Positions 10,679 through 22,400 of a DNA stretch of 64,000 nucleotides are shown here, in pieces. Both the position numbers and the translations under genes were made by a program. Below the pieces are notes generated by a model. It was not told the origin of the DNA and made no database searches. It saw nothing but the letters and a program-made list of their open reading frames with translations. Origin of the DNA: Limnephilus marmoratus (lineage: Eukaryota; Arthropoda; Insecta; Trichoptera; Limnephilidae); assembly GCA_917880885.1 (NCBI GenBank), contig OU862908.1:7166501-7230500 (forward strand), in the 5' to 3' direction. Position 1 is the stretch's first letter. The number at the start of each line of letters is the position of its first letter.

Positions 10679-13220
10679 ATGACGTACGCAATGTTGCTTT
10701 CATGGAGATTACCCGTGTTAATTTTCTTTGCATGGAATTTTATGGTTACATTCATATCAGCTGATGATATTCCGATGCTGGTAAGTTGGATAATTTGGCA
10801 ATCTATTTTCTATAATGGAAATCATTAATATAAATGCTTATCAATAACCGTTTTCATTTAAGGGTCCTGCTGAATTAAGATTGATGGGGTTCCGGATGTG
10901 TGTAGACGATGAAAATAGTCCAAATATGATTTCAATTCAACGAACGAAAGTAAACCGTACTTTAGAATCATATAACGGTTACGCTTTAACAGACGTAGAC
11001 TTTGATAATACTGTGGGAGTAAGTGGAACTAACTTATACTTGTAACATATGAAGGGCACACGGGAAAAACATGTAATGTCACATTTTTATGTTTTTTAAA
11101 CTGGCAGTACCATTGTATAGTACAAATATGGTAGAACAAAACGCCAAAACACACATTGCAGTAGTACCCAGAGTCACTGAGCAATATTCATAGAAATATA
11201 TTGTCCAAGTCGTACAGAAAAAAAAGCATTGTCCATTGTTGCCGGTTTGAGGTTTACGTTTGAAATGTTATACACATATACATACAAAAAATACAGTAAA
11301 AGTAAAAATAAAAGTAAAATGAAAGCAAAATTAAAATAAACAAGAAAAATAAAGTGTGCCAGTTTTATGGCTAGAACATAGAAAAAAGGAAAGTTTATTT
11401 TTATTTATTTTTAAATAAGATAATTATATAACAACACAAAAAACTGAAAAACACCAGACGTGTGTAAAAGTGTAAAGTGGAAAAATAGTATATATGTGTA
11501 CACATACATACACATAATATATACACACATATATATATTCTTAAAATTTCAAATACAAAAAATTCATGAAAAATTTGGGTATCAATTTTTCAGTTTTATT
11601 ACAATGAATTAAGTTATCAGTTAATGGATTGATTATAAGGCTCCTATTTGTCTAAAAGAGCTTGAGTACACGAAAAGATATCAGCATCGATACTTGTTTT
11701 ATTATAATGATTACAAGTTCTTCATAAGAAAGAATTTTACCTGAGACTATTTGAAGCACTTTCGATATGAATGTCTCTAGTTTTCTCAATAGGTATTCTG
11801 AAATTAAAATCTTGTAGTTAAGATTAATTTGTATATATTTACTTTAATTTAGATAAATATAAACATCGCCAAGTGGGGGGACGGGGGCTTCAAACCAAAT
11901 TACTATATTGAGAATAACACATACGCTTGCAATTTTTTCTTCAAGTGGGCAGCCAAAGGGGCGAAAGCGCTCTTGGAGAGAGCGGGTCGTCCACCGAAGT
12001 GTCCAGTCGCAAAGGTATGTACAAACACATCAGCGTCATACCTATCGTGCTTCTTCCTATTTACAATAATTAACATTTTATAATAGAATAATGTTTATTT
12101 ATTTAATAGCTTTTGCCCCCGGCTTCGCTCGCATAGTATTAGGGAGGGTTCCCACTCCGCCTCCTCCACCTTACCTATCCCAACTCCACTTCCCACCTCC
12201 CCCCTGCCCCCCTCCCCGATCCCCCGAGCCACCCCTCCCTCTCCCCTTCATACCCGTCACATAATCTTTCAAACAGCTCGCGTGCCACCTATTAAAGGGT
12301 AAAAATCAAACACACCCAGTTTCGCATTTATAATAAGAGTATAGATTAGTATAATTTTAACTTTCAAGGGGATTTCCATAGTAACCTGAACAAATAACAA
12401 AATGACAGCGCACGTCAAATAAATACTTATAATTACCAAGCCACGCTTTGCTTTTTGTTTGGACAATAAACAATTTCATAACGCCAGGGCTTATTCATAC
12501 CGCCAGAGCTTGCCAATATATATAGCCTGTATTACTCACAAATAATGTTGCTTTCCATTAGTGAAAGAATTTTTAAAGTCCATTCAGTATTTTTTGCGTG
12601 AAAGAGTAACAAACGTGCATCCATTCAAACTTTCGCCTTTATAATATTAACTAGCTTTTGCCCCCGGCTTCGCAGGCGCCATTCGCCCCCCCCCCCCGTC
12701 CCCCCCTCCCCCTCTCCCCTCTTCCCCCCTCCCCCCCCGCCCCCCTGCCAGCCCCCCTTCCCCCCCTGCCCCCAGATTTTATATCAGAAATTATTTTTTT
12801 GTTTTCTTTATTTTTTGTGTTTACCGTCGCGCGTCGGATTTTTTATGTTTTCTTTCTTTGTCTAACTGTTCTGTTGTTCTTTTATTCAAAAACTTAAGAT
12901 ATACGCCAATTATAGTGAACTTATAATTGGCGTATATCTAGTACTTCAAACGTGTTGAATATTTAGTCTGCATCAGTTAGTCTATATTTTTTAAATATTA
13001 CCTTAAAGATGATTTTTTATTGTAATTCAATTCTAAATGACAGTTTGTATGTTTCCAGGGAAGGCTAGAAGTGAATAACTTTCTTATAAATTATGACGAA
13101 TGGCCAAAGAATATGGTGTATGGAGAGTTCAAAGCAACCATATCAATTATAAAAAATAACGAAGAAATTATGTGCTACCAATGGTTTCTCTCATCCAAAC
13201 CAAGGAAATTTTTCGGATGA
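10679..13220 (+). CDS. Gene A: secreted MD-2/GM2A-like family protein (DUF1091/CheA type), 193 aa, four exons
   Basis: Exons are 10679-10780, 10863-11018, 11853-12014 and 13059-13220, all phase 0 with GT-AG borders (donors GTAAGT, GTAAGT, GTATGT). Exon 1 encodes a hydrophobic signal peptide (MTYAMLLSWRLPVLIFFAW...). Exon 2 opens with GPAE and holds one Cys, VNRTLESYNG and the acidic DVDFDNTVG. Exon 3 holds AKWGDGGFKPNY, Cys in ACNFFFKW and GRPPKCPVAK. Exon 4 holds YDEWPKNMVYGEFKAT and the fourth Cys in IMCYQWF. The NRT motif, the CP...KG junction, the P.xMVYGEF strand and four cysteines fit the ML-superfold insect families DUF1091 or CheA. Such proteins are secreted and may bind lipids or hydrophobic cues; the ligand is unknown. 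Introns are 82, 834 and 1,044 bp, the last carrying two Helitron pieces. The gene is intact. Confidence 0.9.
11019..11852 (+). other. Intron 2 of gene A
   Basis: AT-rich intron of 834 bp, against 87 bp in gene D. The excess includes A-rich and (TA/CA)-rich sequence at about 11280-11540. No transposon termini were recognised with confidence. Confidence 0.6.
12110..12300 (-). mobile_element. Helitron-like fragment in intron 3 of gene A
   Basis: On the minus strand the sequence ends in GCGAAGCCGGGGGCAAAAGCT, the same 3' end as the second copy at 12651. The interior is C-rich on the plus strand (about 12160-12245). The final CTAG is degraded here to CTAT. Confidence 0.5.
12651..12790 (-). mobile_element. 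Helitron 3' end with C-tract interior, in intron 3 of gene A
   Basis: Read on the minus strand it ends GCGAAGCCGGGGGCAAAAGCTAGTT, a Helitron-type CTAG-T terminus preceded by a CG-rich hairpin. On the plus strand, 12675-12775 is almost pure C-tracts. The proline-rich open frame across it is an artefact of those tracts. The 5' limit is uncertain. Confidence 0.6.
12901..12938. repeat. Near-perfect palindrome in intron 3 of gene A
   Basis: ATACGCCAATTATA pairs with TATAATTGGCGTAT across a short spacer, forming a hairpin. It may be the residue of a foldback element; nothing else supports a function. Confidence 0.7.
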
Positions 13221-13342
13221 GTTTCTAAAAAATTGCATTGTTTTACTAGGTATATGTTTTGTAGCCCATTAGAAGTACCCACCATATTAACAAATACAAA
13301 AATAGAAGTAAGTAGGTAGGTACGCTAAAAAGCAGTTTTATT

Positions 13343-13514
13343 AAGGGGCGTACATTAATTACGTGGGCAGTTATTCTTCCAATCTCGACCCCCCCCCCTC
13401 CAGACAAATTTGGGCCATTTCATATATTCTTTTCAAGTAACGTCAGATTTTGCTGGAACCCCCCCCCCCCCCCTCCCCCCTTTTATGCTCACGTAATTAA
13501 TGTTTGCCCCCTAA
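13343..13514. mobile_element. Small MITE in the 3' flank of gene A
   Basis: Inverted ends are AGGGGCGTACATTAATTACGTG on the left and the complement of AGGGGGCAAACATTAATTACGTG on the right. The equivalent 3' flank of copy C (56711-56860) lacks this block, which shows it is an insertion. The interior has two long C-tracts (about 13389 and 13460). Confidence 0.75.
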
Positions 13515-13567
13515 GTAACTGATTTTAGTTAAATATTTTTAGTAGGTTTTGAGAAGCTTACTTTCAA

Positions 13568-13573
13568 AATAAA
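13568..13573 (+). promoter_or_regulatory. Poly(A) signal of gene A
   Basis: AATAAA within TTTCAAAATAAAG, about 350 bases after the stop codon. The same context is kept downstream of copy C (56855-56860) and gene D (47675-47680, minus strand), which supports its use. Confidence 0.75.
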
Positions 13574-13904
13574 GATAATGCTGTGATTGAATCTGTGTTT
13601 TATTAACATCTCACCACGTACATTGAGGGACAGTTATTGCAAAACAAAAATCTCTCATTTTGGTTGTGTGTTTATATGCAATTATACTTCATTGAACTCT
13701 AGATCTCGGATTTGCTTGTCACGAATAAAAGTAGGTAGGTACCTAAATTAATATTTTTTTAACAGATTTCCTTTGCATGTATTTATTTAGTACTTTATTT
13801 TCATCTTCTTTTTTACTATAATAATATCATACGTTTTTTTCACATGTAGCAAACATTTTGTTGGAATACATAATTATAATAATATAACTTTGTTTTAATT
13901 CCAC

Positions 13905-14241
13905 TTTGGGAGGCGGGAATGGGTACCGCCGCCCCGGAACCTTTATTGGATAACCAACACCTCTGCCGTAGGTCACCCCAAGTAGTTCGCTACGTTTGGT
14001 GATTTAGCAGAGGTGCCCGGGTTCGTGGGGTGAGGTTTATCTAGGTCTTGGAGGCGGATGACCAGGACACACTGAACCCCAGATTTACCCCCCCCCCTTA
14101 AACCCTTTTCCTTCCCAGAACTCTCCTCTCCTTCTTTTCCTAAAAAGAACCTTCCACACAGCATCCCCAAGGATGACATGGGCCCTGAGGGAAGTTATTT
14201 TCCTCGGGGCCTCCTGTGTGGAGCTCATGTAAAAAAAAAAA
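13905..14241 (+). mobile_element. SINE-A copy with poly(A) tail
   Basis: The unit starts TTTGGGAGGCGGGAATGGGT, runs through CCGCCGCCCCGGAACC and GGTGATTTAGCAGAGGTGCC, and ends in a hairpin-forming tail (CTCCACACAG-like, then CCTCCTGTGTGGAGCTCATG) plus an A run. Closely related copies lie at 56141-56620 and, inverted, at 61634-61992. The A tail and dispersal show retroposition. The tail matches the 3' end of the LINE at 24779-25440. Confidence 0.85.
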
Positions 14242-14417
14242 CTTAATTGTTTCTTTATCCAGCCGGTTTCGGTTCGACCTGAGCGTTCCTCAAGGGTGAA
14301 TAAAAATGTATTGAACATAATACAGATATACATATATTTAAAGAAAATTAGAAGAGGGAGAGAGAACATCAACTTAATTCTGAACAAAAGTGAATTCTGA
14401 AAACCTACACTGTTTAG

Positions 14418-14510
14418 ATATCTACCATTGTTTGGACATTTCTAGCCGTTTTACCTATGTAAAATGCTGAGCAATCATTACATTTATGTTTATGGATGCC
14501 AGAATGGCTT
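14418..14510 (-). pseudogene. Penelope GIY-YIG fragment
   Basis: The minus strand encodes GIHKHKCNDCSAFYIGKTAR, closely matching SGIYKLKCNDCDFFYIGKTS in the Penelope-like element at 43870-43930. Only this segment of the endonuclease remains and it ends at a stop. Confidence 0.75.
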
Positions 14511-14554
14511 AAATTAAGTAAACACATCTACCGGATCTGCCCTGATGGTGGACA

Positions 14555-14590
14555 CTGCAACGCTGTCCGAAACATTGGCTAAAGAAGGAG
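14555..14590 (+). ncRNA. Hammerhead-like motif of Penelope type, relic
   Basis: CTGATGG, a GGACA...TGTCC stem, then GAAAC resembles the minimal hammerhead motif found in Penelope-like elements. The core has G where the second A of the GA pair is expected, so it is probably inactive. It is on the strand opposite to the adjacent GIY-YIG fragment. Confidence 0.35.
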
Positions 14591-14599
14591 GTAGCGCAA

Positions 14600-15069
14600 C
14601 ACGACATACCCCAAAAACAAATAATGAAAATACTTTTGGTCGTGAAAATCTAAAAACGTATCCAAATTATAAATTATTATTTATTTCAAAGAAATTATAA
14701 ATTAAAAAATGTAGACTTTGTTTTATTTACTTTACTGCAACATTTTCAGAGAAAAAATACAAAACAAATTTTATAAACAACGGCTTTAAGAGGAACTGCT
14801 GCGCGGCCTATTTCACTCAAAACTTTAAATAAATTAAAGTTTTGTATGAAAAAGGCTGCAAAACAGTTCTTCTTAACATTTTACAGAGTACGAAAGAATA
14901 TTTTCTTTCATTTTTTATTTATCATTATTCCTACTCTTTGGGACACATGTTTAAATTGATTAGTCTGCGTATGAGGCATATTCAGACAGTTAGTGTTTTA
15001 AAGTTGTGTATATTTTTATAAAAAGTGCATTTGAAACAAAATTATAGGATATTGTTGATACACTTGTTG
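14600..15069 (+). other. Conserved 3' flank of gene A
   Basis: Sequence at about 14745-15010 aligns with 57360-57550 downstream of copy C and, inverted, with about 45920-46090 downstream of gene D. Landmarks are CTGCAACATTTTCAGAGAAAAAA and a run of TTTCTTTCA. The match continues at 15775-15840 after the mariner insertion. There is no coding; this belongs to the duplication unit. Confidence 0.6.
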
Positions 15070-15775
15070 ATTATTTTTGCACATAATTTCATCCCGCTTA
15101 ACGCATGTGGTGAGCCGTGGCACAAGCTTCTTTATGCTCACCTCGAAGAAATCTCTCTTTCTGCATCTGCTCTTCGGTTCAAAATTTAATTCCACCCGTG
15201 GGTGCCTTCAGAGAGGTGAAAAGATTATAATCTTAAGTTGTCAAATCAGGGGAATACGGGAGTGGTTCAAAACATCCCAACCAAATGAATCCAATAGCAC
15301 CTTGGTGGCTATGGCTGTGTGAGGACGGACGTCATGCACATTCCTCTCCTCAGCATTCCTCAGGTTTTTTTACGATCTCACACTATCGTTGTGCATTGAT
15401 GGTCTCCCCCCTGAAGCAGAAATTCTACCAAAATGATGCTTTTTCGATCCCAAAACACTGAAACCATGATTTTTTGACCAGAAATTGTGGTTTTGAATTT
15501 TTTGACAGATGAGGAATTGGTATGACGCCACTATGGTGACTGTCTTTTTACCTCAGGTGTGTAATGAGCCATCCACGTTTCATCTTCAGTCAAATTAGAT
15601 CTAAGAAAATCCTCACCATCCAACAACTCGCAAAAAACGGAAGTGGCGGGATTTCATACCGATATTTTTCACGCAATTGGACACTATAACGTTTACGTAC
15701 TAACCTGAGTTTACGTACTATGTGCTGTGTTCCTGCGATACTCGCTCTAGACAGAAGATCTCCCCCTACCACTCA
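15070..15775 (-). pseudogene. Mariner transposase remnant
   Basis: Broken minus-strand frames show, in order, LREKYRYEIP (about 15680), an ETW-like block followed by HYT, HNFWSKNHGFSVLGSKKHH (about 15450; compare the VFWDRKG block of mariners), a VRPHTAITTKVLLDSFGWDVLNH stretch in two frames (about 15270) and RDFFEVSIKKLV (about 15130). This is the D...HDNARPH...FGW order of mariner transposases. Stops and frameshifts are many. It splits the conserved 3' flank of gene A, so it arrived after the family duplicated. Confidence 0.75.
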
Positions 15776-15839
15776 GTTTCTTTAATGTTCATTGATAGAC
15801 AAACGATAAGTAAATAAAGTCAAGCCAGTTGAACACTTA

Positions 15840-16310
15840 ATTTATCCATGTATGTATATTCTGTTGGAGTAAAACCCAAAACCATAATAGACGCTTTTAT
15901 AATTTCCGTGACGATTCACGGTTACGGTACCGTGACGGTAAAAAAGGCAATAAACATGCGGTCCTTATCGTTATAAAGCTGCAGCTCTTTCTTACGCATG
16001 AAATAATGTTGCGACAGAAGATGAGATACACAAAATATGAGTACGTGTGTTCGTTTCTTACAAAGTATAACTTTTTTCCTTTTGGGGGAAATCTTATTAC
16101 GGCTCGGTCACGGTGACGGGAGTTGCGTTTCATTTTCTTTATACACGTGAGAGACACGTATGATAATGATTGTATGTTTCTTTAAGGGGGTGCAGACATA
16201 CATTCACTGTTGGTCTTAGTGTGTACTTAGTTTGTAAGAAAGAACTGCAGCATTATATGTTTAAGAACAAAAGCAAAACCATCAGCGCATTTGACTTTTT
16301 TGAATTTTTG
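15840..16310. repeat. Dispersed repeat shared with 33410-33770
   Basis: Segments such as GACAATAAACATACG/GGCAATAAACATGCG, ATGCTGCAGTTCTTTCTTA-like sequence and GGGTGCAGACATACRTTCAC occur in the same order in both regions. The 33-kb copy lies next to a Helitron 3' end, so this may be Helitron interior. A short inverted match also lies near 37690. Confidence 0.55.
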
Positions 16311-16583
16311 GAATTCACTCAAAGTTCAATATTATCGTTGTAACTATATTCCAGAACTATCGTCACAGCAAGTAGTATTGTAGAGTCTACGGAGATGTCA
16401 CTGTGCTGTGTGTATGAGAGACGTGAGAAAATTATGACTTTTTTCTTTTGGATGAAAAAGACCTACGTACATTATGTGTCTTAGCTTTTGAAAGAGTCCC
16501 AAAAATGTACATGCTGTTAATTGGCTACGTCATTTCTCAGGCACATCTGTTGTGTATTATCCATTCCGCATTGGTCTTCAGAA

Positions 16584-16900
16584 TCTTTACATAGATAGTA
16601 TAAAATTAAGTCGCTCCCGCTGTCTGTGCGCTTAGATATTTTAACGGATTTTCATGCGGTTTTCACCAATAGATAGAGTGATTCACGAGGAAGGTTTATA
16701 GCTATATAATTTGTCAAGGTTTTGTGTAAAATGGCTGAAATATATAATATATCTAGCCAAGCGGCAGCGGGCAGCGGGCAACAAGCTGACAAACGGGAGG
16801 GTGCGGATTTGATTTAACAAATGGCGTTGGTTATAAAGGTTGGGTAATGGCGTAGCGTTGTGTTTCTTTAGCCACAGCAACGTGTATCCGGGTCTTCTAG
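16584..16900 (+). mobile_element. Small non-autonomous Helitron, complete
   Basis: Begins TCTTTACATAGATAGTATAA after an A and ends GTGTATCCGGGTCTTCTAG before a T, giving the expected A-TC...CTAG-T arrangement. A truncated relative is at 4217. It has no coding capacity. Confidence 0.75.
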
Positions 16901-17399
16901 TTATATAAAATCCACTATATAACCAGTCCTCATAGAACAAAGGGCAATTCTGAAAATTATACTTAGAGTCCCCATCAGAACCCCTACAGACTTTGTTTTT
17001 AAAGCGCTGAATATAACGTCACTGATATTCTAATGTACGCATTCAAAAAACCAGGATAACTTTACACGGACAAACTTTGGCCGATTCACAAAATCTCCAT
17101 TACAACATACATTCCACCAACCTACAACTAAAATGAATTTTGACAAGGAAATATGCGATACTTCTCTATAAAATTATTTAATATACGCCCTCTTGCAATA
17201 AAAACCATTCGAAAAATAAGCAACTTCAAAAGAAGCATAAAAATATGAATTATAGACATGGGAAGGAATAATATAGATACAATTTTGCAACCTAACAAAG
17301 ATTAATTCTTGTATTGTACTTTCTTTTAGATTTAACTTTATAATTTTCCTCTGTAATATTTTAACATAGGTGTGATATATGTGATTATCCATGTAGTGG

Positions 17400-17640
17400 G
17401 TAATTCGGAAATGTTCGGGTCCGCCGAACTTTGACGAACGTCTCACGAGTCGGACAGCAGTCTCGTCCATAGGAGCTCGTTAGAACCATTCTAGCTACCA
17501 GAGTAATCACTCGCTACCGAGACAATAATACACAGTACTTATCAATCCATTGTAATATCACAATAAAAGACTAAAAGAACTTACATTGTACATCTCATTA
17601 TTTGTGGGCTAGTAAGGCCACATTAAAGAACATTACAATA
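17400..17640 (+). repeat. LTR-like dispersed repeat
   Basis: Shares an ordered set of motifs with 50745-51005: TTCGGGT, CTCACGAGT, CGCTACC, then ACTAAAAGAACTTAC and CATTAAAGAA-like sequence. The AATAAAAGACTAAAAGAACTTAC segment looks like the R/U5 part of an LTR, but no TG...CA boundaries or tRNA primer site could be confirmed. Confidence 0.4.
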
Positions 17641-17738
17641 GGTATTTACTTATATTTCCAACAAGAAAACTTATACGATGTGTCCTTAGAACGGGGTACC
17701 CCAGTAAGGACACATTTTTCTCTAAAAAACTGTAAAAC

Positions 17739-17769
<31 letters not shown>

Positions 17770-17879
17770 TAATAAGTGGTCCCTGAAATGACATTACTGC
17801 ATGTTTTGGATATGCCAAACCAAAATAGCACGTTTAATTATCAACAAGGCAACAATTTTACTTCAATTACGCTGAAATA

Positions 17880-18341
17880 TATGAGTTTACCATTGTATAT
17901 TATTGTATTTTTTTTTCTATAATATTTCTTAACATCATTTTATTTTTTAGATTTATATTTATATTTGACAATGGTTTTATGCTTCGTAAATTATTTTATA
18001 AATGCCTACATCAATACCATGCTACATTGCATGTACTTGCTCTACCATTGTTACTACAATTAAAAATTGTTAACAAAACTTTTTAAAATTAATTTCATGG
18101 TAAAACTCCTGCTAGGGCATTAAAAATAAAATAATAATCTGGTGCAATAAAAATTCCAATAAACAAAAACGCAATGGAGATGAAACAGATAAGTGTGATT
18201 TCAAAAGTATTTTTTGCAGTTTAATATTTTATCCACACGCAAGCTGTATAATCTTATTATTAATAAATCATGATATTATGACAATTTTCATTAAACCATG
18301 ATCATTTTGCCGATTTGATTCGGCGTTTTTAGTATTCGTAA
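17880..18341 (+). promoter_or_regulatory. Upstream region of gene B, shared with copy F
   Basis: Aligns with about 58410-58731 upstream of copy F. Shared blocks are CTCTACCATTGTT, TTTTATCCACACGCAA, AATAAATCATGATAT and TTAGTATT before the start codon. The region therefore belonged to the ancestral B/F gene and probably includes its promoter. Confidence 0.6.
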
Positions 18342-19413
18342 ATGATAATCATGGTATTTCAAAGATTGTGCATTTTGACGATATTATCTATTCACTTTAT
18401 TATATTTCTCAATGTTATCAAAGAGACTTCTGCTGAAGCACCGCTGCTGGTAAGTTGTAAAAATATGTTATTACCAAAGATATTCAATTCAATATCTTTG
18501 GTTATTACGCTTTACACAGCCATCATAGGATGAACTTGAATTTCAATACACAATTCAACCAAACCAAACACTACTAGTCCAGTAAACGAATGGTCCAAAA
18601 GGAGGTGTAGAGTGCGTGAGCAGGAACCTAAGCGATTCTTTCAGGACTTGTTTAGGATGCTTAGGGTGTGAACATACTAAAAGTCCTGACGTCTAGATGG
18701 TGAGCTAGGGGGGGAGGGGGGAGGGGGGGGGGGAGGTCCCGATTTTCGGGTTTCCGTTTATATCTCAAAAACGGTGCGTCGCAGAGGAAAACTTTTTTAG
18801 CATAAGTAAAATTCATAAAGTTATCTACAATTTTTATTCTTTACGTAATTTTGGAAATCCCAGCCGTTTTTGAGTTATACGCTCCACAAATGTCAATATT
18901 TTCGAAAAAAATCATTTTACCTCACATTTTTCATCAAACATTTCTTCATATCGTCTAAAATATTCATCCAAGAAAGAAATTTATTTGAAAGAAGTTGTAA
19001 ATAATTTTATTACCTTTTAGAATATATATACATATGTAAATAAATCTCCAACCAGTAAATATTTACAGCAATTTTAAGTTTTTTCGTAAAATGTCGTCAT
19101 TTTCAGAAAAAGCTGTTTTTTCTTTCAAAATTATTAAGACGGGTTTTTTCTTCATGGGAAATTCCTTATTAATTTTTGCACGCAAGAGAGCAAGTAAGTT
19201 GTTCTCGAACAGATGATTAGTGGAATTCATTTTATAATCATTATTATTATGATGGGTGATTAGGTTAGTCGTCGGAGATGCTACAATAACGTGCTACGAT
19301 GTCCCGCAAAGATCGGGCATTTCCAATGTCTTCTGTCAGCTCGTCGATAAAAATTCACGATGAAAAGGTTGCAGTTGACCCAACATTGCTGTTTCAACGG
19401 ATGTGTATAAGCG

Positions 19414-19480
<67 letters not shown>

Positions 19481-22400
19481 CTTTATATATATATATATTT
19501 ATGTCATACCACATTTTGTGGCTCATCTTAGAAGAAGCCACTTAAGTTGCTCATTCTTTCGCATGTAATATATACTTACGTAGATGAAGTACCAACATGC
19601 TGTCTTTTAAATTTTGTTTAAAATATGGTCAGCTATAATATGTAATCAAAAATTATGTTTATTTATTAAAAAAAAATATCTTAAAATAACGTGCATTCCT
19701 TGATCTATTTTAAGAACACACTTACCGCATCACGCTACGTTGCCAAGTTTAATGCTACATATACATACCAATATAGTTCATATGAAGGTAGGTTGACAGA
19801 ACAGGTCGGATGTTGCTTATTCACACATTTATTATTTCAAGCGGCCGTTTTTGATTATTGGCGCGTTTTTTTAAAATTGGAGTATGATTTGCTAATTAAT
19901 ATTGTTATTTATTTGGTGTTTACGGTTGTTTTGTGTTAAGGTTTATTTTAATATTATCACAAATAAAATTAGGTATTTAAATACATATTGGTGTAGTTTC
20001 TTTTATTTGCTACATAATTATTTTATCTTAGTTTTATTAGTGTTTTCGAAAAATTATGAATAAACTTATTAGAAATATATTACAAAATTTACTTTGTTCA
20101 TTGATTCGTACGCTTCTTTAAGTTGTAGGTTGGTTTGCAAATTATAATTTTTAATATGTTTATTAATTTCATGTTTACATACAGTTTTATTAAAATGTGT
20201 GTAAAATGTAATTTTTATATAATGTTTTATATTATCATGTTATACCTACTTATCTTATCTTATCTTACCCTATAATTATTTTTACACGTGTAAGCATTGT
20301 CTCCAGTTGTATGACACATAGGTAGGTACCTACCTTCCACCAATTTTATACACGTATTCTAATTTTATTATTTTCTATAGTATACATTGTACAACCAACG
20401 TCTCTACAATAGGCCGCCCCAAATGGTTTGACTAGGTGTCGCATCTGGGAGAGGGTGGTTGAGGGAGACCTTTTAACCTCTTCAGCCTGGCTCTCTCGAC
20501 TCATCACCTTGCACCGCAGTAGAAGGGATAGACCCATATGCCCGTTACCGACACACTAATCCCAAGATTAGTGTCGGTGTGTGTGTGTATTAGAGCACAG
20601 GCGTCTGGTTTGAAAGCTGTCATTGTTCTACTGGTATTTCAATGGAAGATGCTCCGAGGAACTAGCGTCATTGATCCCTTTGGCACCGGTCCCTTTAGTC
20701 GGGTAACACGTCAAACGTGTGCCCAACATTTGTCACATGAGAACGGGTCATTTCTACGACTCATTTTTGCCTGCCTCTGTGTGTCCTCCCTCCTACAATA
20801 CGGGTCTCAAACGTAACTTTCAACATTTCAAGGGTGATAAAATAAAAACGATCATTTTGAAAAAAAACTATTTAATTTGAATTTTTAAAAACAAAAAATA
20901 TTACTATACATACTAAAAAAAGTGTGTAATCATTTGAAAAATAACATAACACAATAAAAAAATAATTATAGCCTAATAACTTTATATTCACAATCATTAT
21001 AAAAACAGCATAATATAATAAAAAATTAAATCATAATTAAAACCAAATAACTTTTTATTATACATCGTTCACGAAACATTTAGCGTTGTACATTACAGAA
21101 GAATCCTTCGTTTTTTTTTTATTTAACAAGGGATATCAAATTATACCTTGCACATAAATTTAACAAAAACTAAAATAAATTATAACCCTCCACAACCAAT
21201 ATCATGATGAAAGATAAAGGGGCCTTATTCGCCCGGTACTCTGTATGCCAGTATTACAAAAGATAAAATATATGGAACTGCTATAACGACTGCCAATGAT
21301 CAAACTATGGAACAAGCCAACAGCTACTTTACGATTGCTTCACGCTTTATATCAGCTGTAGTGGAATCGGAGTCGATACCTTTGGATCGTTCAATCGTTG
21401 AAGCCGGTATAGCGGTCTCTTAATCAATACAATTCATTTGAATTCAAGTTAAGCATCCTGGAGGTAGAATTCTCTTTTTCTCTGCAAATCCTTAGGTAAG
21501 GGCAATTTCTTGACACGGTGATTATTAATAAATGTATTAATTTGCTTCCATGACCTCATTGACAATATTCCTGTTTGTTTTTTTTATTTCGTTTATTTTC
21601 GTAGCGCCAGGATCAATCCCTTCGATGAAATAATTTGCAAAGTTTTTATAAAGTTCATCTTTTTCTTGATTAAGCCACCTCCTTCTAACTATAATTTTTT
21701 TTGCCATATTCCCATCAAGTAAATTACTTGGTAAAGACTCTTGGTCATTTTCTAAGCTATTATCCAACGTAACATGATCCACATTTTCTTTATGTGATTC
21801 TTCAGGTTGAGGGACGGAATCTATTTCATTTTGTAAAGTTGTTGTAATGTTCGTTCCATTATCAGACTGTGATCGGCAAGATATTTTTCCCTCAGCTAAT
21901 TGCAGTAAATTCAAGCCAACTTTACCTTTCTCAAGAGCTAGTTGTGGTATCATGTAATTCCCTTTATGTGTACCTGGTGTATGCCCTAAGAAATGAGACA
22001 AAGCGTTTACATAAGCATTATTCTTTCCAGCTACTTGGCTCATGGTTGCAACATGGTGTCGCAGCCCAGTTGAAGTTATATGATCTGAATTCACAAAGGA
22101 AAACTTGTGTCTTAGTTCCCTTAAAATTTGCGTGCCACAAAAATAAGGTTCACCTCCTAGTTTTGGGAATAAAAATTTGTTTTCATTTGGAATTCCAACT
22201 AAATTTCTGTACGCAAATATAGTGTCTACATTTTTTTTCATCTGATTTCGAAGAAGTATTGGAACTGTTCTCCCCCTTTTTCCTGGGATATGGAAGCAAT
22301 ATAATGTATGTATAGCATTTTGCTCCTCAGAACTCATGATTTCCAATATTTCTTCAGGAATGTCTTGTTTTTCACTTTGGCTGGCTATATAATTTTCTAA

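Noticed and set aside
12658..12897. Proline-rich 79-codon open frame
   Set aside because: It is created by C-tracts inside a Helitron fragment within intron 3 of gene A and then runs into unrelated AT-rich sequence.
19281..19541. Minus-strand frame with an alternating Ile/Tyr run
   Set aside because: The Ile/Tyr run is the translation of the (AT)n microsatellite, and the rest is antisense to the nuclease-family fragment.
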